A stretch of 64,000 nucleotides of DNA from Nilaparvata lugens (GCF_014356525.2 NC_052511.1:12151175-12215174), one strand, 5' to 3'. Counted from the first letter of the stretch, positions 12,241-24,109 are shown. Translations and numbers: made by a program. Notes: generated by a model not told the origin, from the letters alone.

Positions 12241-13299
12241 GGCATGAGGCATGACCATCTTTCTGTCATCACCACAAAGTGTTTGTTGCTCGTCATCAAT
12301 TCAATTGATTGACTGCTATTTGTTTTACGAGTTTTATTCAAATAAAACAATATCAGTAGGAAAAAATTATGTCATACTGTGTTTTTATTACGTTGTGGAA
12401 AAATTTTGCAGCATCTCTGATAACAGTGCTCCATTTAATTCTTCTATAATCTCACAAAATTTCTCTTTTTTATATAATTCCTCCACAATATTATTCATAT
12501 ATCGATTCCCCTCTACCAATTAGCAATCATTGGCTTAGAAAGTTTTAAGGCGATTTGAATAAAATGTGGAGACGTTGTGAATACTTGGATTGGATTGTAC
12601 TCCAGTCTGTTACTTCACTTACACTCAATCCTTGTTAAATTGTGAGGTATTGTAAACGTTCTGCATCTCATGACCTCGACATTCAAGAAGGTAATCGTGA
12701 AAATAACCGAATACAATCTAGTCCTCTATAACAATAATTTATAAGCATTGTTCAAGCCAAATCGCAGGAGCAATACATGCAGATATTCGTTCCCCATTCT
12801 TCCTGAGTGTTGTAACAAGGTAAACAAAGATTTGCACCAGTGTTGTTGGCAAGTAACACTTATCAAGGCCCAATCCTCCTACTAAGCTGCTATCTGTCAA
12901 ACATCTGTTCAAGTCTGTTCTGTTGAAAGCCAACGCATTTCAAATAAATTGCCCTAACTGTTGCTTTATTGAGGTATGCTAAAACAACCTGATGAATTAC
13001 CTACCAACCTGGCAATAGTAATGGAAATGTGATGTACTGCTCAAAGTTCACGCACGAAAGCTCATGAATTCTTAGAGCCATTGTGATGGAAGAGAGAGAA
13101 CTGGAAAAAAAGTCAAGTAGTCCACAGACAGTGGATAAACTAAGAGACCAGTGTCCTTGTGCCAAAAATTACTTTAAACGATTCTTGATCTTGAACACAT
13201 TATTCCATTTCTCTGTGCTTCCAGCCTTTCGTCTCAGATTAAGCCACCCACAGATCCTGATGACTAACCCATTTTTATTTATTTTTTAATGTATGCAGG
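12241..13299. other. AT-rich DNA, nothing recognised
   Basis: Small ORFs on both strands (64-90 codons) have no family features. No repeat was noticed. Confidence 0.45.
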
Positions 13300-14330
13300 T
13301 TGTTTTCATGTCTACAGAAGATTAAAGTAGACTGAATATAACAGAATGAGAAGGAGGAGAAAAATTGAAGGAGCTGGAGAAGAGGAAAAGAGATCAACAA
13401 TACAAAGAAGAGTTTAAGGGAGAAACAAAAAACTGAAGAAAGAAGATCAAGAGTAAGAAAGTCATGGAAAATCAGGAGGACGAAGAATAAGATAGACAAA
13501 AATATTAGAAGTCATCAGTATGTGAAAGAAAATGGTGCTGGAGAACGAAAACAATGAAAGAAGGGAGAAAAATAAGGAGGAGAAAGATTAAATTTCTTCA
13601 TTTTTAAAGAACAATAAGAAGGAGGTGGATTTGATGTCTCCATTTTCATAAAGAGGGCTACTAATGTGAGTGGATAGGATGCAAGTATAATTTAAACTGC
13701 TGAAATGTGTATTGCTAGGGGAAGTTCTTGGCATAAGAAGAATTTGAGAACGTGGTTTGGAGTGTCCACCCCCGAACTCTTCTGAGCTGCTGTGAACAAG
13801 GTTATAATTGCCAACATTCGTTAACGGATAGGCATCAGAAGAAGAAGAAGAAAAAGGTAATTTAAAGGAGTATTTATTAGGTATGGATAGGATACAATGG
13901 ATAATGGAAAAGGAAAATGTTTATTACATGGCACAGAGAGGATAACCATTATAGGAGGCAGAAGGAGAAGAACTTGAAGAGAAATTATGACTGCATTAGG
14001 AATAATTGAAGCAGGGGGACAAAGGATAATAAGTGGAGAAAAGAGTTAGGATAAAAACAACGAAGATGATGTAAGGGGAATAGAAGCATAAAGTGGGAGA
14101 AAAAGATGGAAAAGGAAGATGGAGAAGAGGTAGAACAGGAGTCAGAAGTGATGGTGAAAAATAATTATGAAAAACGAGGAATAGTGGGATGAAGTGGTAG
14201 GATTAATTGGAAAGAAAATACAGGATAAATTTGAGTGGATAAAGGTGGAAAGCAGTAGATAGGTGGAATAAGGAAGTAGACAATAAATAACAAGATTGAA
14301 GATAATCGAATAGATAGATGTAGTGCGGAA
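13300..14330 (+). repeat. Purine-rich kilobase (GA-biased + strand)
   Basis: For about 1 kb the + strand is dominated by A and G, with strings such as GAAGGAGGAGAAA and GAAGAAGAAGAAGAAAAAGG (near 13840). It is imperfect and irregular, not a simple microsatellite. Minus-strand ORFs here (for example 13275-13499 and 14142-14366) are Ser/Phe/Leu-rich by-products of the skew. Confidence 0.7.
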
Positions 14331-15240
14331 TAATACGTCAGCCGTTCCGAAACAGTAGTCAGACAATGACTGTTGTTATTTTAAACCGGCTGGCATTTTT
14401 AGGCTGTGAATACACTGTTCTGTACATATACACTACCTATATACATAATGTACTTTGATATACAGAGCTCGTTGAGGTGAAACGGAGAAGTCCCTACGAC
14501 GTTTGGCTGTGAATTGCTGTGCCATATTACATTGCCAGTCACGAAGCCGTGTATAAAACGATACTGGACCGCTGAAACAATATGCTGGGTACCGTTACAC
14601 TGTCATGACCCATGCTCTGGACTGAGACCATGCCTTTCAAACATAACTGCTGATATTCCCAATACAATTTTATTTTGCAAATGTTCAGTATTACCATAGA
14701 AAAACAGATAGACCAGTTCTTTGAAGAATAATATTCTTCTATGGTATTACAGATCTCTGTACTATTCTGTCGTATTACTACTCTACTATCACATAGGTGC
14801 TCCCTCTCTGCTATGGAATTGCTATTGATACGATGTCCATTGTTTTACCTTGTGAATGTAGGCGTGGTGACCTTTTGAAGGGACCTTAGAATATTCGTAT
14901 TATCATATAAGTTCACGGAATTCAAACGGTTTGATGAGGAAAAATCCATGAGATATGGAAGGTGAGGGAAATGCTCAAGTAATAATTGGAATAAATTATG
15001 GTGGGAAGATAAAAAACAGGAGAAATTGAAATAATTGATTCCTTTTATTGAGGGCGGAGTTAAAACTGTTGGTCCTCTCTGCCACACAACCGTTAAATAT
15101 TGTCTATACAATTTTATTTTGAAAATGTTCGGTATTACCAAAGAAAAACAGATAGATACAAGAATAGGCTGTTAGAAACAAAGGGCACAGGGAAAAAAGG
15201 AGGAGAAGAAGACAGGTGAAAAGGAGAAGAATTAGGAAGT
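14331..15240. repeat. Segment carrying a ~52-bp direct repeat
   Basis: ACAATTTTATTTTG followed by AAATGTTC, GTATTACCA and AGAAAAACAGATAGA occurs at about 14662-14714 and 15107-15158, 445 bp apart in the same orientation with a few mismatches. After the first copy, TTCTATGGTATTA at about 14734 pairs with TACCATAGAA near 14693 as a hairpin. No gene; the 98-codon minus ORF at 14845 spans one copy and is likely chance. Confidence 0.6.
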
Positions 15241-16400
15241 GTAGCAAGTTAGTATAATATATAGAGTTAAAACCAAGGAGCGATTTCCTGATTAGAGGAA
15301 ATGCCTGATGAATATTAGATTTTGTGAACCAAGTTTTAAAGATTCAGACATCATGACAACGGTCAAATTCCATTCAAAAGATTTTTCCCGATTTTGAGTA
15401 TGACTTGTTCATAAAGCCTGGATGGACTATTTGTATCATTCAATTGAAATTTATAAGACTACAAATAATTTTTGCACAAATGCGTGATGTTTTAAGGCTT
15501 ATCCAATGAGTTTCAACCTCTGTGAATCAGCTCCTAGTGAAACAGCTCCTATGGGGCGGAAAATGTTAAAATCCGTCACTGGTTTTCTGCATTGTTGCAT
15601 TTATTCCAATGATTGCGTAGTTGCTCTTGAAAATCCACAGAATCTTAGACACCTTGGTACTAGTTGAGAAGATTCATTATTCAATGACTAAATGAAGTTT
15701 GCATTCGAGTATTGGCAACTCACTTCTTGGCAACTTCACAAGATTCCTCTCTGAACTATTACATGCATCATTAGAGCATCGCCATCGCAACTGACAAACA
15801 TAAGGAAAACTTGGAACTATAAATGTCATGCTTATGATATCATTGGACAGGAGTGGGATTTGTTCGTGCTCTCTTCCAAGCCAGTTCTATTGAATTATGT
15901 TTTATTTCTCGTACTGATTCATTGGTGCCAATCTTCCAAGGAGAAATTATAACTTTCTTCTTTAATTTTGCGTTTCTGTAATTTTGTATCAGATCAGACT
16001 ATACCAATATAATCAAATTTATATAAATAGATCCAGTTTACAATAACTTGCACAAAATTATAATAGTTACATAAGTCAGCTTAGTACCTTTCAAAAGTTA
16101 ATGGAGAGTTATAGTCGAAAGAGTACAAGGATGGCATATAGGTACTCTATATACTCTATACCCTACTCTCTACACTCTATATACCCTTTACACCCTATAA
16201 TCTCCTTGAGAAGAATGGACGTTATTATTTTCAACTGAACAGATTTTCATGTAACTGAGCAGATACAATTTCATCCGAATTCTGTAGTATTTTAGAGAAC
16301 TCAGTCTTGATTGATTGGATTCTCTTGACGAGTGATTCAGTCCAATGTGAATGTACAAATAGATGTTCACCCAATGAATCTAGTGCACCAATACATATTG
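15241..16400. other. AT-rich DNA with a short cryptic repeat
   Basis: No gene recognised. At 16130-16200 a CTCTATA / CCCTATA type motif repeats irregularly about eight times. Confidence 0.5.
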
Positions 16401-16455
16401 GAGGGTTAAGTGTAAGGGAGGGCCGGCTGTGCCCTAACTTCGCCTACCTAGGTTT
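16401..16455 (+). repeat. 54-bp dispersed repeat, copy 1
   Basis: The segment from GGGTTAAGTGTAAG to CGCCTACCTAGGTTTT matches, inverted, 41810-41863. It sits directly before the Helentron-like element at 16458. Likely a fragment of another repeat family. Confidence 0.65.
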
Positions 16456-16586
16456 TTACTTTCCTTGCCCTATTACCATAGGTAAGGAAAGTATTGCTTT
16501 CCAAATAATTAAGGTACCCCAATTTCAAGTTTTCTATACGTTTCAAGGTCCCCTGAGTCCAAAAACATGATTTTTGGGTGTTGGTC

Positions 16587-16639
<53 letters not shown>

Positions 16640-16707
16640 TGTGTGTGTGTGTGGTGTGTGTGTGTGTGTGTGGTGTGTGTGGTGTGTGTGTGTGTGTGTG
16701 TGGTGTG

Positions 16708-16738
<31 letters not shown>

Positions 16739-16797
16739 TGTGTGTGTGTGTTGTGTGTGTGTGTGTGTGTGTGTGTGTTGTGTGTGTGTGTGTGTGT

Positions 16798-16831
<34 letters not shown>

Positions 16832-16856
16832 GTGTGTGTGTGTGTATGTTTGTATG
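16587..16856 (+). repeat. Interrupted (TG)n microsatellite
   Basis: About 270 bp of TG dinucleotide broken by GG or TT slips (TGGTGTG, TGTTGTG) that change register. Overlapping ORFs on both strands (Val-Cys or His-Thr repeats) are artefacts. It lies at the same place in the element as the shorter TG runs of the copies at 23.5 and 55.0 kb. Confidence 0.95.
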
Positions 16857-17613
16857 TCTGTGAACACGATAACTCCATTCCTAATCAACCGATTGACTTG
16901 AAATTTTAAACTTAAGGTCCTTATACCATGAGGATTCAACAATAAGAAATTCAATAAAATTGAATTCAAAATGGCGGAAAAAAATGGCGGATAATCACTA
17001 AAAACCATGTTTTTCACGGTTTTCTCGAAAACAGATCTAACGATTTTCTTCAAATTTATACCATGGATAGCTATTTATAAGCTCTATCAACTGACATGAG
17101 TCTCAATTCTGGGAAAATTAGAGGAGCTCCTCAATATTCTTGAGAAAAATGGCCGATAATTACTAAAAAACATGTTTTTCTCAAAAATGACTGGATCGAT
17201 TTTTTCAATTTCATACCCTGTATACAGTAGTTATTTATCAGCTCTATCAACTGGCATGAGTCTCCTCTCTGGGAAACTAATGGGGGATCCACCCCATCCT
17301 TGAAAAATGGACTTTGTAACCTCCTTCTCGTGCATGAGCTAGGTAGGTAGTGCAGTTCATAAAAAGAACACATAAACGAGATATTTCATCTGTAGAACAG
17401 CTGTTTTGACGACTTTGAAAAAAATCATCGAATTTCACAATTTACACAAAGGAAAAAGTACTCTGAAAACAATAATTATTATATACACATATACAGAGGT
17501 CTGATCGTAGTTTCAAATATGTTGCCGCCAATCGTCATTATGTTATTCCTCTGAATTATTCTCGTTTAAGAATATGGGGCTTACAGTTCAATAAGCAAGG
17601 AAAGTTGTGTGAG

Positions 17614-17806
17614 TGTATTCACTACCTCCGTAAACAAAGCCGTAGTGCATTCGTGTGACGTCAGCACAGGTAGGGCTCCTGCACCAATAAAAATTCATTG
17701 ATTTCAGCTGATCTATATCAGCTCGTGTTTTTATTGGTGTAGGAGTCCTACCTGTGCTGACGTCAAACGAATGCACTATGGCTTTGTTTACAGAGGTAGT
17801 GGTGTA
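17614..17806 (+). mobile_element. Foldback MITE nested in the Helentron-like element
   Basis: The element (17618-17802) is one inverted repeat with arms of about 74 bp. The left arm starts CACTACCTCCGTAAAC, the right ends GTTTACAGAGGTAGTG, and both contain TGACGTCAGCACAGGTAGG-type sequence next to ACCAATAAAAA. TGTA flanks both ends and occurs once in the uninterrupted copy at 56827-56830. The insertion falls in the loop of the host element's terminal hairpin. Confidence 0.85.
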
Positions 17807-17822
17807 TCACACCAGATTTTTT

Positions 17823-18239
17823 AATGAAGGCAGCCAATCAATCAATCATCCCACAAATCATTATTTATTTATTCGATTCACTTGCATTCCCAATCAAATT
17901 TAACAAATTTGTGCTACCTTTTCTCCCTGAAGGACGGAAAATGCTTTCACGCACACACTATTTTCCTGAGTTGACAGCCCAGCCATTATAGGAGACGTTC
18001 GACATTGTCGTGCGTCTCCGGCATAGCTGTTTAGCACTCTCTAAACTGGATACAAACCTACTAAACTGCCCAGTTTTCCCCAAAAGTAAAACTGGCATCC
18101 TCACAGAGAGTAATTGCATCAGTCTACTCATGGTATACGACATCTGTAGTACAGTTACCCTTTATCCTACCACCTTAGTGAGTAAATAATAAATTCATAT
18201 CTTCTTTAAATGTATGAATTCAGGGTCACTTTCTTGTAT
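17823..18239. other. Spacer, nothing recognised
   Basis: Contains a 61-codon minus ORF (17958-18143) without family features. Confidence 0.45.
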
Positions 18240-19110
18240 TTATAAAATATAACGGAATGAGCGAAGTGAATTCTATGTTTCAAGTCAATCGGCGTTTGTC
18301 TGGTTGTTTGTTTGTACCGCAGTTATGGTCCGATTTGGATAAAATTTGGTATACAGGTACTTTGAAACAAGGCGCAGAAACGTATGTATTCAAAATTTTT
18401 AAATTCATTCCCGTTTCAAGATGGCGGCCATTTATTCGGAAATTTTACCCTAAAAATCAACCTAACTTTTTAATACTTTATCAGATCAGGTTTAAATTGG
18501 GCTCATTCTTCTCAGCTCTTCAAAGCGGTATTATTTCATGTATCACATGTTGAAAATTTTCTAATTTTTGGCATTTCGATTTTTTCTCCAAGTCCCAATT
18601 CAAGTTTCAGATTTTTTATCTTTTAAACCGTGCTTCCGAACTCAAAAGTGTAGAGGACCTTTATTCTTCAGCGCTCCAAGGTGGTATTATTTCATATATC
18701 ACATGTTTGAAATTTCAAAAATTTAGAATTCGATAATCCCCCCTACCAGTCATAGATTTGAAGCTTCAGATTTCTTATCTCTTTAGCTGTGCATCCTAGC
18801 TCAAAAGTGTAGGAAACTTTTACTTTCCAGAGCTCGAAGGCGGTCTGATTTCATACATTACATGTTGAAAATTTTGAATTTTTTGTAATTAAAATTATTC
18901 ACCCCCCCCCAAGACCGACATTTCAAGTTTCAGATTTTTTATATTTTTAACCGTGCATCCTAGCTCAAAAATATAAAGAACTTCTATTTCTCAGCGTCCA
19001 CCACCGATCCTATTGCATTTATATCATTATACTCTAAATCCAATTTGTATGTGTGTTTGTGTATGAATAGGCGGGCGTGTGTCAATAGTGATTTTAGTGA
19101 GTGTAGCGAA
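18240..19110 (+). repeat. Repeat element with 157-bp internal tandem units
   Basis: The string ACATGTTTGAAA or ACATGTTGAAAA recurs at 18545, 18701 and 18860 (periods 156 and 159), each preceded by a TTTCATRYAT string and CAGCGCTCC-type sequence. About three and a half units run from 18480 to 19020. The front part (18257-18480) contains GTTTGTCTGGTTGTTTGTTTG and an AAGATGGCGGCCATT string of the kind found in planthopper repeats. Probably a non-autonomous transposon; its ends are not resolved. Confidence 0.65.
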
Positions 19111-19439
19111 TTCTACTGTTCTCTGAACTACTAGTTGTAGTGTAGTATAAACTAGATAAACTAGTAGTTATAATTGTATTTTTATCTTCTTATTTTTAAA
19201 AGGGTACTACACTACAATTCTATTTTATAAAGATAAATTCATGTTATCTCAATCTCAAATACAAAAGACTTGTGGAAACAATAATGAACTGGCGTTGCTC
19301 AAAATTTTATGATCATAAAATACAATTCGTGCCTTTCTCATCTTCAGAATCGGAGTTCGGAATTCGGATTGTCATCGAACAATGATCTGTAGATTATAAT
19401 CGACAAAAAGATTGAACATGCGATATTGCTGAAGTGATC
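19111..19439. other. AT-rich spacer with a small inverted repeat
   Basis: GTTGTAGTGTAG near 19133 pairs with CTACACTACAA near 19206. Nothing else seen. Confidence 0.4.
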
Positions 19440-19662
19440 TGAAAAACAGATGCAAAATGGTAGAGCATAGTGTGTTGTTCTACGCTCACGAGTGCAGGTC
19501 TCTCGCTCTGATTGGCACGGTCTTTATCTCAGCGCGTCGATCTGTCTCGCGCCAGTATCTTTCGGAGCGTAATTTCTTCAGCCAATTGGAGTTCACTTTC
19601 GACCGTCTTCACTATCAGTGGCTAGGCAATAACCCAGGCCTACTAATCTACATTCGTTGATC
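19440..19662. promoter_or_regulatory. GC-richer unique island
   Basis: About 220 bp is richer in G+C and CpG (GCGCGTCGATCTGTCTCGCG) than its flanks, with a CCAATTGG. A 67-codon + ORF (19457-19660) fits inside but resembles nothing known. Candidate promoter, enhancer or small exon. Confidence 0.25.
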
Positions 19663-22600
19663 GGAAAATGGTAAATTGAAAACTCGTTCAATGTTTTTCA
19701 CCATTTATCAAATGATTCATCAGATTCATCAAATCTATTAGAAATCTCTCAATAAAACAGTTTTACAAGAAAGTTTTATCAGTTCCGGATATTTTCAATG
19801 CTCTTTGGAGAAATTAAAATGTGTCGAATGTGAAACATTTATTGCGAAACTTATTCAGTAAAACAGGTTACACATTGCCATAAACTATATAAGACTACAG
19901 GTAGATTCCCAGTATTTATTGAAAGTATCCATTGAATTTGATTCTATGGTATTGAAATAATTATTATTGTGTGTATGGAAAAAATCCATTGTCTGGATGA
20001 GTTCCTTTTTAAATCACGAATCAGTATAAATCATGTCCGGAGGAATGTCTGCTCTGGATTCAGTTATCAACAGAGAACAGAGAATAGTTTGTATCGGAAA
20101 CCTACTTACCCACTGTATTCCCAGTCAGGCAACGCTACACATAGTGTGCATGTTTCAGGAAATATTACCACTATTTCCGTGTGAATGAGAGAAATGTCAG
20201 AATCATAGTTATTTTGCGAAACTTGGCGAACAGAAGAATGGAACACAAACTGGAGAATCTATTGTGATTCTCGTGAGAGAATAGATGAGACGAGAATCGT
20301 GGAGAAAAAATAACGTGAAATTATTCTGTAACTGAGCTGTGTGATAGGAGGTGTTAAAATCTTCGTGTCCTGATTATAAGCATTCTGTCTCATACTCTAG
20401 AATCAAATCTCGGATAGTTTCTACATTTCTCACTTTTTCTTTCAGCTTTCAGAATATCTTTTCTTTTATGCCAACAAAGGGAAATAAACTAGGAAAACTC
20501 AAGATTTTATGCTTTGCTCTCTATGAGTGTGTCTGAAGTTAAACACATCTCTTTCCAAGTATTTCAGCTAATTGTTGGGAGAAAATCTACTTTGTATACC
20601 TAAAGAGTAGTTATAAAATCGATGTTGAATCTACAGTATATTTAAAAATATCCATCTTTCATTAATAAGGTCCCCAAATAACTGCACATAACATTCATTT
20701 GTTTTGAAATACATTGTTTCAGACTCTTGGATTCCTGTAATATAGAAATATTGTTGTAAATATCTATATTCATGAAAATTTGGATAAACAGTTTTAATTT
20801 CTAAGACAGGTTTTCTTAACCAAGATGATTGAAGTCTTGAACAGTGTCTGATTTGTGTTGCATCCAGTTCCTTGAATATTTCTCTCAAATGTGCGAGATA
20901 AAGCCGATTTACTTTAAAAATGTTCACTTGAACAATCTTATCAAAATTTGGTAGTTATTGATAAATCAAGTTGGAAGTAAGGAATGGTTCTCAATGATTG
21001 ATTGAACACAGGATATTAGCAATCTAGAATTTAGCAATTTGACAAATTTGGCAATTTAGAATCAGTAGTATAAATCACGTCGTCCTTGTACTCAACACCT
21101 TGGTACTGCTTCAGTAGAGACTTTCTTCAACAGTAGTAGATAGAGTTTTTATAGAGGCAGATCTCATTTTACTCACCAGTTTCAATTCCAGCTTACCCAG
21201 TTTTCCAATATATTTTCTAAATTCAAAGACACAACCAGTATTTACCTACTTCTAGTTAGAAAGTTTTATTAGCCTGTTACTGGTGTAAATGGGGCACTTG
21301 CACAACAGCCATAAAACTGTTGTATTTCTCGCTTCATTGAATCATTTCCTGGGAAAGTGATTTATTGGTTTCATATCTTGAGACTTTCAAGAGATTTCTG
21401 GTGATTGAATGCTGAGTTTCAACTGTCCATTCCACAGTATTGGTCTGCTTTCGTCACGGATTGATCTTAACGAATTTATTGACCTGGGATTTCATGTAAT
21501 TTCATCCATCCAGGGCTGCTTAAGGAGGACAGTTTAAGTAGTCAGTGACAGAATTTTACTATTTTTTAAAAATACGCATCTGTAGAGCAAATGTACACTT
21601 AAATCATAGTTAAAAATCAATGTACCACAGATACTACACTATACTATAATTTTATCTTTTATTGCCCTAGAAATCACATCCTTATTCATGTTACTCATCT
21701 TACTTACATCCTTAGTTACATGGATTAGGCCTACACTCACACTCTTGAGAGATTAAGACTTTTTTGGTGTAATCTCTAGAACATGATAATTTAGGCTCTT
21801 AAAATATGAATCTTTACACATATTTACTCAAAAAATATTTAATAATAATAATATTTAATTAATATTTAATCTTTACTCGAAAAAATTATAGTTCCTGAAT
21901 GAAATAGTCTCATTTAAATGCATTGTTTACGTCAATAATGCACTTTATTTATTTTTTTTGAGATGCGCATACCAAACTTTATCACTTAAAATTGACATCT
22001 TTGATCTCAGAACAGTAGAATTTCATGCTTTCCTATTCTATAAAGGATCTTGAGTCATGAAACGTTTTTAAACATTATGATATAAATAATCTTTCAAGCT
22101 ATAGAATCTTTTTTTTACATGCTTTGCTAAAATAGTTTGCGAGTGATAATAATATAAAGAGAAGGATATGATATTCACTTGATAATTTTGTTCAATCGAT
22201 TAATCTGATTCTAAACTATCATCTATAAAGAGATTCTATGAGAATCTCGCACTTGTTTTGAGACTTTCAATCTGTTAGTTGAGCGAACTAGATTTATCTC
22301 AGCGAATCAAGATGCTTTCACAGCCTAATAAGATTTAAAAGTTACCACACATCATGCCTCTAATAACAAGTTAGCAATCGCATTACATCGAAACGCAACT
22401 GCTTTTCACCTAAACAGGAAACAAACCTGTTCCAATCGATTTTCAGGTATCTTTTTTCGATCGATCCGAAAGAAAGTTACGCTGAGAAAATGTTCGACAT
22501 TTTTTCGAAGCAAGCTTTTTCCCATCCACTATCAGGCAACTTTGAGTTCCAATCTTAAAGTTTTCGCGATGACAAGTCGGAATGCACATAGAAATCAATT

Positions 22601-23045
22601 CGGGATGACTATCTAAATCTTATCAATTACTGAAGGGTCAGAAGGAAGTCACATACTTCAAATCAATTTTTTTTTAATATCTTACTGTGAATTCCGCTAC
22701 ATCATGCCCTTATAAGTGAGATTGAATTATACATAACATGTTCGTAGGCATTCGTATTCAATAAATGGATCGAACAAAAAATGTTATTATAAATTTGGTC
22801 GTAAATTATAGAGAAATAATAGAAACAGAATATCTTCAACAGATGTGGAATAGATATACTTTTTTATCTTTTTTATCCCAAAGTATTCCCATTTGAAGTT
22901 TTTTAGGTTTTGAATATGTTATAATTTATTAGTTGATGTCTGCTCTATCTCACTTCATTCAGGTGACAACTCCAACTATTCCTGTGAATTACTCAATCAT
23001 CCGACAATGAATACCAAAAATATCCTGGAATTATTTTTTTTTAGA
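19663..23045. other. Long AT-rich stretch without recognised genes
   Basis: The 98-codon minus ORF at 20631-20927 is the most protein-like frame but has no motif I recognise. No mobile element end was detected. Confidence 0.45.
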
Positions 23046-23176
23046 AAGTTTTAGTAAATATAAAGAAAAATAAAAATCTCAGTACCCTTTTTAAATTTAT
23101 TTTACCACAATATGTATAATAACATCATATTTATATTACAAGTAGCCCTATACAGAAAAGAGATAAGTTTTAGTAA
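23046..23176 (+). mobile_element. Short retroposon, family B, copy 1
   Basis: The element (23058-23164) is flanked by the 12-bp direct repeat AAGTTTTAGTAA (23046-23057, 23165-23176). It begins ATATAAAGAAAAATAAAAAT then CTCAGTACCC, the inverted arm seen in the 38.1-kb copy, and ends with the tail ACAAGTAGCCCTATACAG plus AAAAGAGAT. The sense arm needed to close a long hairpin is missing here, so the 5' part is simply inverted relative to the tail. Confidence 0.8.
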
Positions 23177-23211
23177 GTTATAATAAATTCTACTCCATTC
23201 CTGAAGCAATT

Positions 23212-23408
23212 ACGGTATATCCTATTGAATGAAAAAGACTAAGAAATTGTCAAAAAATCACTGATTTATTGATAATTAGAAACGGTATTTCTAATTATCA
23301 ATAAATCAGTGGTTTTTTGACAATTTCTTAGTCTTTTTCATTCAATATGAATAATTACCACAATATCAACTTCTCAACTACACAAAAAGAAAAAAAACGG
23401 TATATCCT
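23212..23408 (+). mobile_element. Hairpin retroposon, family A, copy 2
   Basis: The element (23224-23396) is flanked by the 12-bp direct repeat ACGGTATATCCT (23212-23223, 23397-23408). The body is a nearly perfect hairpin with arms of about 59 bp and a very short loop around CGGTA (about 23285). The 3' tail is the same as in copy 1 but ends in an A-rich run (ACACAAAAAGAAAAAAA). The much shorter loop shows it is not a simple duplicate of copy 1. Confidence 0.88.
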
Positions 23409-23507
23409 TGTTCAAAGTTAATATCTTACTTCATCTTTGAACCAATGATAGAATCAATATTCAAATCTTAAACTCTTTCAGCAGGCCTCAATGCTATTCA
23501 CATTTTT

Positions 23508-23552
23508 ACTTTCCTTGCCCTATTACCATAGGTAAGTGGTTTTTGGGTATTG

Positions 23553-23593
<41 letters not shown>

Positions 23594-24104
23594 CCTGAAA
23601 AAACAGGGTTTTTCGCGATTTTCTCGAAAACGGCTCCAACGATTTTGCTTAAAGTTATACCTAAAATAATCATCGATATGCTCTATCAACTGCCACTAGT
23701 CCCATATCTGTAAAAATTTCAGGAGCTCCGCCCCATCTATGCAAAGTTTGATTTTAGATTCTCAATTATCAGGCTTCTGATACAATTTAAACAAAAAAAT
23801 CGAGTGGAATAGATTGAGCATGAGAATCTCTACAATTAATGTTGAGTAACATTTTCACCTAAAATTGAAAGTAAGCTCGAAATTCGAGAAAATGTGATTA
23901 TCCAATTGCAAACTTTTGGCAACTGTTGATTCTATTAAATGATTCACTATGAAGAGATAACAGACCTCGTGTCTCCAGCGTTATTGCCCTGTCACCAGCT
24001 GGCTCAAATCTTTGAATAGTACACTTGAGATGCGCGGGAACACTAGCGTCAGTTGATCAATTTTCATAACGGCAAGGAAAGTTGTGTGAGTGCGCCACAC
24101 CAGA
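23508..24104 (+). mobile_element. Helentron-like repeat, copy 2 (different interior)
   Basis: Starts ACTTTCCTTGCC (23508-23519), has the exact inverted copy GGCAAGGAAAGT at 24071-24082, then the hairpin GTGTG-agtgcgc-CACAC and the end CAGA, flanked both sides by TTTTT. The 5' hairpin is followed at once by the TG run, so a segment is deleted, and the interior from 23590 on differs strongly from copies 1 and 3. Shared ends with different insides suggest subfamilies moved by one machinery. Confidence 0.65.
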
Positions 24105-24109
24105 TTTTT

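Larger units (their letters stand above)
16458..17816 (+). mobile_element. Helentron-like repeat, copy 1 (non-autonomous)
   Basis: Starts ACTTTCCTTGCCC, where CTTTCCTT and AAGGAAAG form a terminal hairpin, and ends CACACCAGA; both sides are followed or preceded by TTTTT. Near the 3' end AGCAAGGAAAGT is an inverted copy of the 5' start, followed by the GTGTG...CACAC hairpin. Inside are a TG microsatellite (16587-16856) and two diverged units with the motif AAAATGGCGGATAA. Sub-terminal inverted repeats, a 3' hairpin, internal tandem repeats and T-run flanks match what is known of Helentron-derived repeats such as DINE-1. No ORF of transposition type. A separate MITE sits inside the 3' hairpin loop. 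Confidence 0.65.

Noticed and set aside
16448..17053. 201-codon minus ORF and several + ORFs of His-Thr or Val-Cys repeats
   Set aside because: Translation of the TG microsatellite in all frames; no real protein.
20631..20927. 98-codon minus ORF as a gene
   Set aside because: Looks somewhat protein-like but has no recognisable motif, splice partner or repeat in the window; left unannotated.
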